Shown piece by piece: positions 15,919 to 24,122 of a DNA stretch of 64,000 nucleotides. The DNA comes from SAR202 cluster bacterium bin90. Its GTDB lineage: Bacteria > Chloroflexota > Dehalococcoidia > Lucifugimonadales > JADFKI01. The notes beneath the pieces were generated by a model. That model had not been told where the DNA came from and ran no database searches. It saw only the letters and a list, made by a program, of their open reading frames with translations. The stretch spans positions 39,589 to 103,588 of the forward strand of contig MPND01000008.1 in NCBI GenBank assembly GCA_002238855.1, in the 5' to 3' direction. A program made the translations under genes and the position numbers. Position 1 is the first letter of the stretch. Each line of letters begins with the position of its first letter.

Positions 15919-16674
15919 TTAGCGATGCTGTCTGTCGGCGATGCCCTCCGCCCCGGAAACAACCATGCTCCAGGGCATGTCGAAGAACGTCGCCGCATAG
16001 TTCAGGGCAACATCGAAGCGTCCGCTCACCAGTGAGCACTGCACAGCGAGCTTTGCGACCGCGTATTCGCGCCAGCGCTCATCGTGGCTCGCCTGTCGCG
16101 GCGGAACCCTGTCCGCGTGCCACTCCAGCAGCTCCTTGCCGACCTGCTCGACGAACGGAGCGTCTATCTGACCGCTCCCCTCCCGTCGCACTACCGCGAA
16201 GGTGCCGGGCACGTTGCATTCGGCCGCGAACATCCCCGGCTCGACGGTGAAGTCATGGCTTCCGATGTGATCGGTCACCTCGTAAGTGACCTTCAGCCTC
16301 TTGGAGAGAAGGCAGTGACCGGGCTGCGCCGGCGCGTCTCTTCCAGTCCAGCCATTCCAGCCGAATGGCGTGAAAGCGCCGCTGTTTGTCTCCACCCGCT
16401 TCAGCCTCGCGGTCTTCATGCCTTCGGGATACGACGGGTCCCAACGCGGATCGCCCAGCGACTTGCCGTCACCGTAGTATGGATTCTCGCTGACAACGGC
16501 CACTCCGTTCTTGTCCAGATAGGTGAAGAGCGAGAGCGCCGCGATGTTGAAAGGTACGATGAACACGTCGCTCAGCTGTTCCAGGTCATCCTGCTGGTCG
16601 AACGTGAAGCCGGGCTTGTCCCTGTGCCATCTGAGGTAGGGCTTCTGGATTGCAGTTAGTTTTTCCAAGACCAT
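15919..16674 (-). CDS. Hypothetical protein
   Basis: 251 residues, no Cys cluster, aromatic-rich N-terminal half (ENPYYGDG, FTPFGWNGWTG) and a more helical C-terminus (SHDERWREYAVAKLAVQ). Its overall style resembles the protein at 21282-22025 (both have a central beta-rich part and a helical tail), but I cannot claim homology. Function unknown. Confidence 0.65.
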   Translation of the reverse strand: MVLEKLTAIQKPYLRWHRDKPGFTFDQQDDLEQLSDVFIVPFNIAALSLFTYLDKNGVAVVSENPYYGDGKSLGDPRWDPSYPEGMKTARLKRVETNSGAFTPFGWNGWTGRDAPAQPGHCLLSKRLKVTYEVTDHIGSHDFTVEPGMFAAECNVPGTFAVVRREGSGQIDAPFVEQVGKELLEWHADRVPPRQASHDERWREYAVAKLAVQCSLVSGRFDVALNYAATFFDMPWSMVVSGAEGIADRQHR

Positions 16675-16747
16675 TTCAGTCTCCTGTCATTCGTTTCAGG
16701 GTGGAAGCGCCAGGACAGCGATGCCCGGCGCACTCAGTTGCGAATCC

Positions 16748-17305
16748 CTACCCGAGATGTATGCGGCTTGCAGTCGGAAGATTCTGGTTCTGGTACTTGC
16801 TGCCGAGCTGCGGCGAGCCGTATGGCACGTCCGCGGGCGTGGTCAGCTTCGCGAATGATAGCTGTCCTATCCGCATCCCCGGGTATAGCGTGATCGGCAG
16901 GTTCGCCACGTTGCTCAGTTCCAGCGTAAGGTTGCCCTTCCAGCCCGGATCGACGTACCCGGCCGTAGAGTGGATGAGGAGTCCTATGCGGCCCAGTGAG
17001 CTCTTGCCCTCAAGGCGCGCAACAAGGTCGTCGGGGACCTCGACGTGCTCAAGCGTGCTTCCCAGCACGAACTCGCCCGGGTGCAGCATGAAGGGCTGGT
17101 CCTCACAGGCTATCTCCATCTCGGTCATGTCGCTTATGTCCTGCCGCACGTCGATGAACGGCCGGCGCGAGTTGCGGAACACGAGGATGTGCTTATCCAA
17201 CCTTACGTCTATGCTCGCCGGCTGCACGCAGCCGGCGCCGAGGGGCGATACGACTATCCTGCCGTCCGCGAGGTACTCGTTGATCGTGTGATCGCTCAGA
17301 ATCAT
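16748..17305 (-). CDS. dcd: dCTP deaminase
   Basis: 185 residues, the normal length. RLEGKSSLGRIGL and HSTAGYVDPGWKGNLTLELSN contain the conserved serine and arginine of the nucleotide site, the HxTAGxxDPGW signature and the catalytic Glu (in LTLELSN). It deaminates dCTP to dUTP; some relatives also act as dUTPase. With class II ribonucleotide reductase at the window end it indicates that this replicon shapes host dNTP pools for thymidylate supply. Its leader carries copy 2 of the inverted-hairpin repeat. Confidence 0.93.
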   Translation of the reverse strand: MILSDHTINEYLADGRIVVSPLGAGCVQPASIDVRLDKHILVFRNSRRPFIDVRQDISDMTEMEIACEDQPFMLHPGEFVLGSTLEHVEVPDDLVARLEGKSSLGRIGLLIHSTAGYVDPGWKGNLTLELSNVANLPITLYPGMRIGQLSFAKLTTPADVPYGSPQLGSKYQNQNLPTASRIHLG

Positions 17306-17339
17306 TTCGTCTTTCTCCCTGTAAGTTTCCTGGGGTTGC

Positions 17340-17365
17340 GCCGCACCGCAACGCTGCGATGCGGC
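17340..17365 (-). repeat. Leader hairpin repeat, copy 2 (orientation B)
   Basis: Same flanks (GGGGTTGC and ATTTCT) as at 12364-12389, but the 26-nt palindrome between them is exactly reverse-complemented relative to that copy. It sits 35 nt upstream of dcd. Confidence 0.8.
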
Positions 17366-17375
17366 ATTTCTAACG

Positions 17376-17594
17376 TCAGCTCTCTCCGCGAGCTTTCACC
17401 CAGCGTCCACCGCGCTTCACGCCGACGAACCACTTCCTACCGGGGCTCGCAAACGCTTCAAACGTGTAAAGCACTAGCCGGTAACCCTTGCCCACGCAGT
17501 CCGCGCAGAGCGCCCGAAAGCGCAGCCACGCGCCCACGTTCTCGTAGCAGTAGGTCTCGCAGTTCAGGCAGCGCACGCCCATTCGCCTGCTCAA
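17376..17594 (-). CDS. Hypothetical small zinc protein
   Basis: 72 residues with CLNCETYC and CADC, a probable zinc site, and a basic C-terminus (VKRGGRWVKARG). No family recognised. Upstream gene ends 18 nt away. Confidence 0.55.
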   Translation of the reverse strand: MSRRMGVRCLNCETYCYENVGAWLRFRALCADCVGKGYRLVLYTFEAFASPGRKWFVGVKRGGRWVKARGES

Positions 17595-17612
17595 GTCTTC
17601 ACCTCCTACCGG

Positions 17613-17978
17613 TCAGAACAGGATGCCCTGCTGCTGGGCAGCCCCGTCCGCAAAATGCTCCAGGAAGAAGTCCGACCGCAACTTCATCGTGGCGTCCGAG
17701 GCCTCCTGGCACGGCACGCACACGAGCGTCCCCTTGGGGCAGGCGCACCGGCAGGTCGGGCAGTAGCCCATGCCGTGGAGCGGGCATTTCCTCTTGCGAT
17801 GTCCGCCATCGGCGCAGTCGCACTGCCGGAGCAGGTCAAAGTATTTGGGCCGGTCGCACTCCGACTTCACAAGCAAGTTATACCTGCCTATCGTGTCAAT
17901 CGACAGGGAGCAGGCGTTCTCGCGGATCTGGCGCATGCGCGCAAGCTCGGCGCGCCTGGCATTCAGCCTAGTATTCAT
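17613..17978 (-). CDS. Hypothetical zinc protein with C-terminal clamp-like motif
   Basis: 121 residues. The centre holds CDCADGG, CPLHGMGYCPTCRCAC and CVPC, enough ligands for two or more zinc ions. The last residues are QQGILF, matching the QxxLF pentapeptide by which proteins dock to the beta clamp, at the extreme C-terminus where such motifs often sit. The start overlaps a 31-aa zinc-finger gene by 11 nt. Confidence 0.6.
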   Translation of the reverse strand: MNTRLNARRAELARMRQIRENACSLSIDTIGRYNLLVKSECDRPKYFDLLRQCDCADGGHRKRKCPLHGMGYCPTCRCACPKGTLVCVPCQEASDATMKLRSDFFLEHFADGAAQQQGILF

Positions 17979-18063
17979 CCGGGTGACTCATCCAGATGTG
18001 CTCGTCCAGGTCAATGACCCATCTGCGGCATATCGGGCAGCGCACGTAATCAGACTCGGTCAT
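17968..18063 (-). CDS. Small C2H2-like zinc finger, 31 aa
   Basis: ATG 18061-18063 to TAG at 17968. The product MTESDYVRCPICRRW... ends in DEHIWMSHPDEY; CPIC and the two His form a single C2H2-type finger. It lies 10 nt after the ParB-like gene stop and overlaps the next gene, so it is part of that operon. Confidence 0.6.
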   Translation of the reverse strand: MTESDYVRCPICRRWVIDLDEHIWMSHPDEY

Positions 18064-18073
18064 AGCACGCTCC

Positions 18074-19948
18074 CTATTCTGCAACGAAGCCATCGGGCGT
18101 CCACGCAAGCGCAGCGGCCCTGCCCTCAGGCGTCACGCCCTCAGGCACCTCGTCGCCGGCTGCGAAGGCCCTCTCCATCGCAGCGGCAAGTGCGACCTTC
18201 TTGTTGTCGGAGTGAGCGTCGGTCCACTCCACGCCAAGAGTCTCCTCGGCGAGTTCGAGCATGCGGCCCTTTGTGAGTCGCCCCCAGAAGTTCTCCACAG
18301 TGGGCCTGAAGTCCTTCGTGAAGTCGATGCTCAGGTCGTCAACCACAGCCTCCACCTCCGGCGACAGCCCCGTGTCGATCGTCAACTGCCCCTTGTAGGT
18401 TGCGGCGACGCAGGCGGCAAAGAGTGCCTCCTTCTTCTTCTTGCTGAGCTTTCGCATCTTCTCGAACGCAGCGCCGTCGTCGGTCTCCTTCGTCCAGTCG
18501 AGCGGGAGCTTGTCAACATCGATGGAAGCCGTCGCCCCGTTGGAGCCGCCGAAGCGGAACAACTCGACGTCCAGCGAGTGGCTGAAGTATCGCTCGACGG
18601 AAAACACGTCACGCGCCATCTGGAACAGCAGCAGGTCGAACGCCCCGGCAAAAGCGCCCGACAGGTGGGAGCGGACGATCTTCGTGCGCTCGATACGCAT
18701 CTCGTCCATGAGCTTCTTCGAGTAGCCGGCTTTCTCCCGCACGGCCTTCTCGGGATCTCTGTACGTCACGCTGACCGAAGACTTTGACCTTCCCTTCGGC
18801 ATGTCCCCGGGCCTCACGAGTCCCTCGATTACCTTGGCCTTTCCCGCGTAGTCAATGGTCACGACGCAGCCTGCGATCTCCAGCTGGTCGTCGGTGTATG
18901 CGTCGCGGGACACCTTCAGCTTGCGCAACTCTTCCATGCGGTCAATGACGCTGTTGTACTCCGCCCGCGTCTCTTCCGAACTTTCGCCCTGCAGCAGCTC
19001 ATGCCTTCGTGCCTGGAGCCTGCCCTCTTCGGCCTTTTCATCCGCCGTCAGCTTGCCCTTCACCGGGAAGACCTTGTTGAACTTGCCCTCCTGTTCGTAG
19101 CCGAACTCGATCTCGAACTCCACCCACTTCCAGGAGTCTTTCAGCTCTTCTGCGATCGCAGCGAGCTTGCGGTCGGCAAGGTCATAGAGTATCTGGGGGT
19201 CTTCCAGCCAGATGCCGCGATTGTCTTCCTCGGCGAACAGGTCGCGCGTCACGCGGCCACCGGCCTTCTCGTACTCCTCCACGCCGACGAACTCCGCAAC
19301 CCGCGAGCTACCCTTGATGTTGTCCTCAAGCAGCACCGCGCGCACGTTGTAGTCCGAAACGTATGACCTCGTCTCGTGCATGTTATTCCAGATCTCCTCC
19401 TGGAGCTTCTGGTCGCTGGTGAGCGAGAAGGCCTTCAGCGTGTCGAGACTGGTCTCGCCTTCGCGGTATGCCTGCAGCAGCATCGGCGAGACGTTGCCGA
19501 GGCGCAGCCGCTGCTCGACAGCCCTTTCGGACATGCCGAAGAGTACGGCGATCTCGGAAGCCGTGCTGCCCTCGTGGACCAGCTTTGCGAAAGCCTCCAC
19601 CTGGTCGGCGGGGTGCATGTCCTCACGCATCGCGTTCTCGATGAGCGACACCTCCACGGCATGCGAAGCGTCCTCCATGAGGAGGCAGTGGACGGGGTAT
19701 TCCTCGCTGAAGACTCCCTCTGCCGCGAGTTCCTGCATCAGCGTGGTGCGGCGCCTGCCGGCATCAACCTCATACCAGCCCTCGTTCTCCTCGTCCTTGT
19801 GTACGACGAGGTTCTGAAGAAGACCCACAGAGGCGAGCGACGCCTTGAGCTCGGCGTCCGAGTCCGGGTCCGCCGCAGTCTGCCTCACGTTGGCCGCCGA
19901 GATCTTCAGGCGGTTGAGAGGAACGGAAATCTCAGTTGTATTCTTCAT
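18074..19948 (-). CDS. Large ParB-like protein
   Basis: About 624 residues from ATG 19948 (GAGGAG site). Residues 1-110 are a ParB/sulfiredoxin-like domain with an EVDAGRRRTTLM segment (the GERR-type motif) and SLIENAMREDMHPADQ; next is a helix-turn-helix (TASEIAVLFGMSERAVEQRL). ParB proteins bind centromere-like sites and use CTP to spread on DNA. The long C-terminus (~450 residues, charged, with a LIMD-type helical region) is like the extended ParB-family proteins of large plasmids and is not assigned. No ParA is visible nearby, so a role in partition is inferred rather than shown. Confidence 0.8.
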   Translation of the reverse strand: MKNTTEISVPLNRLKISAANVRQTAADPDSDAELKASLASVGLLQNLVVHKDEENEGWYEVDAGRRRTTLMQELAAEGVFSEEYPVHCLLMEDASHAVEVSLIENAMREDMHPADQVEAFAKLVHEGSTASEIAVLFGMSERAVEQRLRLGNVSPMLLQAYREGETSLDTLKAFSLTSDQKLQEEIWNNMHETRSYVSDYNVRAVLLEDNIKGSSRVAEFVGVEEYEKAGGRVTRDLFAEEDNRGIWLEDPQILYDLADRKLAAIAEELKDSWKWVEFEIEFGYEQEGKFNKVFPVKGKLTADEKAEEGRLQARRHELLQGESSEETRAEYNSVIDRMEELRKLKVSRDAYTDDQLEIAGCVVTIDYAGKAKVIEGLVRPGDMPKGRSKSSVSVTYRDPEKAVREKAGYSKKLMDEMRIERTKIVRSHLSGAFAGAFDLLLFQMARDVFSVERYFSHSLDVELFRFGGSNGATASIDVDKLPLDWTKETDDGAAFEKMRKLSKKKKEALFAACVAATYKGQLTIDTGLSPEVEAVVDDLSIDFTKDFRPTVENFWGRLTKGRMLELAEETLGVEWTDAHSDNKKVALAAAMERAFAAGDEVPEGVTPEGRAAALAWTPDGFVAE

Positions 19949-19986
19949 TCGATTCTCCTCGGGTTCTGTATGTTCTGGGGTGAGAA

Positions 19987-20013
19987 AGCCCCCGCGCTGC
20001 AACGGCAGGGGCT
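19987..20013 (-). terminator. Leader hairpin ahead of the ParB-like gene
   Basis: AGCCCC/GGGGGCT stem followed by TTTCTCACC on the minus strand, about 38 nt before the ATG. Confidence 0.6.
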
Positions 20014-20020
20014 CGTCGTT

Positions 20021-20215
20021 TCATTTTCTCCGATCGCCAATCTCGTACCACTGCGTGTACTCGCTTGACCTACGGTCGTAGCTGCCCATCAGCTTCAGGT
20101 GCTTGCCCGACTTCTCGATGCACCGCTCAGCGAGCATGAAGCTAAGCACAGCGCCGGTCGCCAGCCCCAACAGGACGTCGGACAGCGATTCGCGTGCTAT
20201 GACCTTGAAAGCCAA
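20021..20215 (-). CDS. Small membrane protein, start uncertain
   Basis: Up to 64 residues; one hydrophobic segment (VLLGLATGAVLSFMLA) predicts a single membrane helix. The frame starts at TTG 20215, six nt after the upstream stop, with GAGG too close for standard spacing; reinitiation after the upstream gene is likely. Function unknown. Confidence 0.45.
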   Translation of the reverse strand: MAFKVIARESLSDVLLGLATGAVLSFMLAERCIEKSGKHLKLMGSYDRRSSEYTQWYEIGDRRK

Positions 20216-20218
20216 TCC

Positions 20219-20479
20219 TCATGACAGCCCTACGAAGTCCGAACGCTGCGGATTGAACGGCAGTCCCGCTTCAATCACCGCCTCGCGCCTGGCATCCGGC
20301 AGTTCCTCAAACAGCGATCCGCACTCCTGGCACGCAACCTGCCCGTCGCTCGCGCCACCCTTTGGCACGGCTCTGAGGTAGTTCTCCTCACACTCGCACT
20401 CGACGTACTCCGGCACGAGCCATATCTCGTACCTCTCAGAGTCCAAGCCCTCTCTCACCACGCTTTCGTTTTCTCTCAT
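20219..20479 (-). CDS. Hypothetical small zinc protein
   Basis: 86 residues with CEC and CQECG separated by about 20 residues, a possible zinc ribbon, and an acidic overall charge. No family recognised. Confidence 0.55.
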   Translation of the reverse strand: MRENESVVREGLDSERYEIWLVPEYVECECEENYLRAVPKGGASDGQVACQECGSLFEELPDARREAVIEAGLPFNPQRSDFVGLS

Positions 20480-20547
20480 AGCAATCTCCCGTACCTGAAT
20501 CCCAGAGCGTCCACCGAGCGCACGGCGGACACTCCTTTCCTAACCGG

Positions 20548-20847
20548 TTATCGTCTGGCCTTGCGGCTCGTGACCTTGACAAGTGTCGCAAGGAGCGCAA
20601 CGCACACGATGGTTGCGATTATGCCCGTAATGGCCGTCTCCGCCTCTCCCTGCAGTATGAGCCGCGTTTCCATCGCCGCTATTGCCACTCCGTATGCGGC
20701 AGCGCAGACGTATAGCGCGATGGAAACACTGCGGCGGTCCTTGCGCTCTGAGTAGTTCATCCACCTCATGTGCGCGACTACGCCGGTCACGGCTCCGCAC
20801 AGGTAGGCTGCGATCGCAACCCATAGAAGTAGCAGTTCAGTATCCAT
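20548..20847 (-). CDS. Small integral membrane protein
   Basis: 99 residues with about three hydrophobic helices (LLLLWVAIAAYLCGAVTGVV, IALYVCAAAYGVAIAAM, ITGIIATIVCVALLATLV) and a basic C-terminus. No family recognised; it follows gene 20850-21218 by 2 nt and is probably cotranscribed. Confidence 0.6.
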   Translation of the reverse strand: MDTELLLLWVAIAAYLCGAVTGVVAHMRWMNYSERKDRRSVSIALYVCAAAYGVAIAAMETRLILQGEAETAITGIIATIVCVALLATLVKVTSRKARR

Positions 20848-20849
20848 AG

Positions 20850-21218
20850 CTATGCCGCCTTCGCCTCATCAAGGAGGCCCCGTATGAACTTGTACGTGCG
20901 CGGCGTTGATACCTTGAGGTTCAGGTCCTGGCCGATCTCGCTTACGAGTACACGCTCAAGCTGTCCCCATGACCGCGCCAGCGCGTTCCACTTGTCGTAC
21001 CTGGTAGCAAGCACCAGCACGCCATGCTCGAAGGCCTCCGGCACTTCCCGAAGCAGCAGCACGCACCGTCTCAGATCCGCGGCGTCATACGGCACCCTGC
21101 TGTCCTTGCCGTTGCCGAGCGGGTATCCGGCCGTCGTTCTCGCGATTGCCTCGGACGACATTCCACGCTCGCCGGTGCAGTACCACCTCAGCAATCTCTG
21201 TGGCATGCTTTTTTGCAT
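20850..21218 (-). CDS. Hypothetical protein
   Basis: 122 residues, helical and basic at the C-terminus (YKFIRGLLDEAKAA). No motif recognised. ATG 21218 has GAGAAAG upstream. Confidence 0.55.
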   Translation of the reverse strand: MQKSMPQRLLRWYCTGERGMSSEAIARTTAGYPLGNGKDSRVPYDAADLRRCVLLLREVPEAFEHGVLVLATRYDKWNALARSWGQLERVLVSEIGQDLNLKVSTPRTYKFIRGLLDEAKAA

Positions 21219-21281
21219 GGTCTTTCTCTCTTCTCTTGCATTTAGCGGCTGCCACCCTGCTGAGAGCGGCAGCGATATCCG

Positions 21282-22025
21282 CTATTTCAGGTCAAGGATG
21301 TCCGTGACGTAAGTGACCGGAACTCCGAAGTGCCTTGCCGATAGCCTCATGGCCTCCAGCATGTCATCCCGCGCCAGCGCGGCGTTGACCTCAACTTGAG
21401 CGATGAAGGCGTCCTGCCCCAGTTCGCCGAGGTCGGCGCGGACGAACTCCTCGAAGTCGGCGTGAGGCCGCATGAACGCGTCCGCTGCGCTGCTTATGAC
21501 GGGCGCCGTCACGGTCTGGTGAGTCTCCTGGTAGAAGACGCTGTACTCGGCGCGTTCATCCTCGAAGATGAAGTAATCAGGGTGCAGCGTCTCCACGAAC
21601 GATCTGCCGCCGGCATGACGCAACTTGTAGGAGACCTCGATGCCCTGAACCTTCTTCCAGCGCGTCACGTCACCGAACTCGTGGACTTGCGGCAGGCGCT
21701 CAAGGCCGTCACCGGAGAAGAACTTCGTGATGCCGACAGGGCTCTCCGCCGTCTCAAGCGTGAGGCTAAACAGCTGCGCCGTCGCGACGTTCTCCGGGTA
21801 GTTGTCGGGGCGGCTGGTGTAGTGGTGCATGCGGTTGTCCTCCCACGCGTCCTCGCACACCACCCTCTTGCCGTCCGCCAGCGAGGCGACGATAAGAGGC
21901 AGGGAACGAAAGCCGAAGGGCACCGCGATGTAGCTCTCGCCCGGATCAATCTCCTCTATCTCTACGATCTGCAGGGACGTGCCGGTGAGAATCAGTTCAA
22001 TCAGATTGGTCATGTTGTCCGCCAT
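21282..22025 (-). CDS. Hypothetical protein
   Basis: 247 residues, acidic, no Cys cluster. The C-terminal ~60 residues are helical (FEEFVRADLGELGQDAFIAQ, RDDMLEAMRLSARHF). No family recognised. Leader contains a weak GCGCC/GGCGC hairpin at about 22056-22085. Confidence 0.65.
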   Translation of the reverse strand: MADNMTNLIELILTGTSLQIVEIEEIDPGESYIAVPFGFRSLPLIVASLADGKRVVCEDAWEDNRMHHYTSRPDNYPENVATAQLFSLTLETAESPVGITKFFSGDGLERLPQVHEFGDVTRWKKVQGIEVSYKLRHAGGRSFVETLHPDYFIFEDERAEYSVFYQETHQTVTAPVISSAADAFMRPHADFEEFVRADLGELGQDAFIAQVEVNAALARDDMLEAMRLSARHFGVPVTYVTDILDLK

Positions 22026-22110
22026 GTTGTTGCTCCAATAGTTTCAGTTGAGAAAGCGCCGCCCCGATTGCGGTCAGAGTGGCGCAGGATGAATGGTGGC
22101 AGGGAAGCCT

Positions 22111-22584
22111 CTATGCCACCATACCCCTGTGGATGTAGAGCGCGGCGTCAAGCGCCCTTTCGTGCTCGTAGGCCTCGTTCCTGTAATAGGCGTATGCGTC
22201 AGCGAACTTCAGCAGAATATGCCCGTGGCATGGCTTCGGGGAGCAGAAGCAGACCATATCTTTTGTGATGAAGCCCTCGCCAGTCCCATCAACCAGCTCG
22301 CGCACGTCGAGGCGCTCGTTTCTCACGGCCCACGTGAGGTACTCCGCGTATAGCTGAAGCGACTGCTCTCGCGTCAGGCGCGCGCCCTCGTAGGAGTAGC
22401 CGAGCTCATGGAGGTACGGCAGTCGCTCTTCAATCTTGGCCACCGTCTCCCAAGAAAGCGGGCGGTCAATCGGGAAGGGATTGCCCCACATGCCCGAGCG
22501 TCCCTTGCCGGCGCGGCCAATGTACAGAGCATCCGCGGGCTTGCCCGCATCACGGATGTTCCAGACCTTTGCCTGTATCGTCAT
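22111..22584 (-). CDS. DUF4326 protein
   Basis: 157 residues. ALYIGRAGKGRSGMWGNPF near the N-terminus and CFCSPKPCHGHIL near residue 120 are the defining segments of DUF4326, a small domain common in phages, plasmids and some bacteria, of unknown biochemical function; the Cys/His set suggests metal binding. ATG overlaps the TGA of the preceding gene. Confidence 0.85.
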   Translation of the reverse strand: MTIQAKVWNIRDAGKPADALYIGRAGKGRSGMWGNPFPIDRPLSWETVAKIEERLPYLHELGYSYEGARLTREQSLQLYAEYLTWAVRNERLDVRELVDGTGEGFITKDMVCFCSPKPCHGHILLKFADAYAYYRNEAYEHERALDAALYIHRGMVA

Positions 22585-22808
22585 GCCGCATCCTCCACAA
22601 CTTCCACCGTGTAGAGGGGAATTATGATGAAGCGACTGATGCCCTCGTTGAAGTCATCCATCACCGCCTCCCTGAGGTGCTCGCCGCAGTAGTATTCGGT
22701 TCGATACCAGCCAGGATTGGACAGCCCGTACAGCGCGAACTTCCTGCAGTCGTACAGGTAGCTGCCTCTCCAGCGGCAGTCCAGGATGACGATTGGACTA
22801 ATTCTCAT
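22581..22808 (-). CDS. Hypothetical small protein
   Basis: 75 residues, aromatic-rich (SYLYDCRKFALYGL, WYRTEYYCGEH). Stop and next start overlap as ATGA; its own ATG overlaps the end of the 52-aa gene upstream. Part of a tightly coupled run 22956 to 22111. Confidence 0.55.
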   Translation of the reverse strand: MRISPIVILDCRWRGSYLYDCRKFALYGLSNPGWYRTEYYCGEHLREAVMDDFNEGISRFIIIPLYTVEVVEDAA

Positions 22809-22956
22809 CGGTCGCCTTCCCTCTGGTGCGGAACCAGTTCTGCTTCCATGTGGTCTGCATCCCCATCCTCAGCCACGCTATATGCTCGTAGCGGTTGGTG
22901 GGATGCAGGTTGCCGAGCCGCACGAAGCGACCGGCCACCATGATCGTGTTTACCAT
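22798..22956 (-). CDS. Hypothetical small protein, 52 aa
   Basis: ATG 22954-22956 with a GGAACGGG-like site; frame of 52 codons (MVNTIMVAGRFVRLGNLH...) rich in Arg, Trp and Met, ending TAG at 22798 inside the next gene's start. The overlap and even codon use suggest it is translated. Confidence 0.5.
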   Translation of the reverse strand: MVNTIMVAGRFVRLGNLHPTNRYEHIAWLRMGMQTTWKQNWFRTRGKATDEN

Positions 22957-22989
22957 TTCCCGTTCCTTACTAGCGCCGGTGACGCACCC

Positions 22990-23457
22990 TCACTTACGCC
23001 AGTGGCGCGCCATTGCGTCCGCCAGGCATTTGGCGAGCACGACGTTTCTGACCCTGCCCTCCATCGGGCACGGCCCTCGCTTGTTCGTCCCGAACACGTA
23101 AATGCGGGCCAGTCCCCAGCGCCCTTCATCGGGCGGGTAATCCACGATCTTGTAGCGCCAGCCCTCCGGACCGTCCGCGTCGTGGACCGAAAGCATCGCA
23201 TCCTCCTCAATGCTGTGATGCTCGGATGTCTCGTAGCACAGCTCGAACTCCGCAGGCGCAGCACTCGCAAGTGCCTCGGTTATGCCTGCGGCAGCAGCCT
23301 GCGCGGCCTCCATGTCCAGAACGAACAACTGCGCGAGCTTGTACTCGGCGTTCGTGAAGTCCATGTCCAGCCGCACGGATCCGTCGCTCCAGACGCTGAA
23401 TGTCGTCTCCACAGGACCCTGAGTCACCTTCGTAACCTGCGGCTCCATTATTCGCAT
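22990..23457 (-). CDS. Hypothetical protein
   Basis: 155 residues. The ATG lies within the last codons of the upstream gene (10-nt overlap). Mixed alpha/beta sequence with KCLADAMARHWRK at the C-terminus; no motif recognised. Confidence 0.6.
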   Translation of the reverse strand: MRIMEPQVTKVTQGPVETTFSVWSDGSVRLDMDFTNAEYKLAQLFVLDMEAAQAAAAGITEALASAAPAEFELCYETSEHHSIEEDAMLSVHDADGPEGWRYKIVDYPPDEGRWGLARIYVFGTNKRGPCPMEGRVRNVVLAKCLADAMARHWRK

Positions 23458-23720
23458 TCCCCGGACAGAAATTCCCGCTGGAAGTTGTCAAAGTCCTCCA
23501 GCGCCTGCTTGCTGTCTGCCCTAGCGCATATCCTGAGCGCACCCGGCTCCTGCCGCTCAGCCTCCTTTGCAAGCGCCGCCTCGCGTGCGAAAGCCTCTTT
23601 CGAGAGATGGTCCAGCGTGCCGTGCTCAAGGCGCATGAACGCCTCGACGCCGACCGCGTTTACCGTCTCGTCAATCTCCCTGATCGTCTCAACGTAGGAG
23701 CTGTACCTATGTTTCGCCAT
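23448..23720 (-). CDS. Hypothetical protein
   Basis: 90 residues from ATG 23720; strongly helical and charged (KEAFAREAALAKEAERQE). No family recognised. It overlaps gene 22990-23457. Confidence 0.55.
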   Translation of the reverse strand: MAKHRYSSYVETIREIDETVNAVGVEAFMRLEHGTLDHLSKEAFAREAALAKEAERQEPGALRICARADSKQALEDFDNFQREFLSGECE

Positions 23721-23730
23721 GTGCCGTCTC

Positions 23731-24075
23731 CTAAATCCAAGCCCCGACGACAAGCGCCTTGTCGGGGCGTTCCCGGTGATAGGTGCGCGCGAGCTCGATG
23801 AACTCCCGGGCCTCGGCGGCTCCGCTCTCGGAGTCCTCACCCTGCCCAAGTACCGCGGCTTCCACGCGTGCCACGTCCGCAGGACGCAGTACCATATTTT
23901 CGCTCTCAGGCGAGCCTGAGTAGAGGCCGTCAGAATCGCAGATGCACATCAGCTCGACCAGAACCGTCTCGCAGTTCTTGCCCTGCCAGATGCGCTCGGC
24001 GGAAGCCGGAAGCTCCGTGCCGCAGACCTCGCCTTGCTCTCTCATATCAATTGCCCACATGTCGATGTCAGGCAT
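23731..24075 (-). CDS. Hypothetical protein
   Basis: 114 residues from ATG 24075, chosen over ATG 24090 because AAGGAG lies 5 nt before it. Acidic. The last codons run through a strong hairpin (23741-23768), so the hairpin is within the coding end. Confidence 0.55.
   Translation of the reverse strand: MPDIDMWAIDMREQGEVCGTELPASAERIWQGKNCETVLVELMCICDSDGLYSGSPESENMVLRPADVARVEAAVLGQGEDSESGAAEAREFIELARTYHRERPDKALVVGAWI
23741..23768 (-). terminator. Hairpin overlapping the end of gene 23731-24075
   Basis: GCCCCGAC/GTCGGGGC with inner CAAG/CTTG pairing; the stop codon and the next ribosome site follow immediately. Confidence 0.55.
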
Positions 24076-24122
24076 GTCCACTCCTTGCATTCCGAGGGCG
24101 CAGCAAGCGCCTCCGCCAATCG

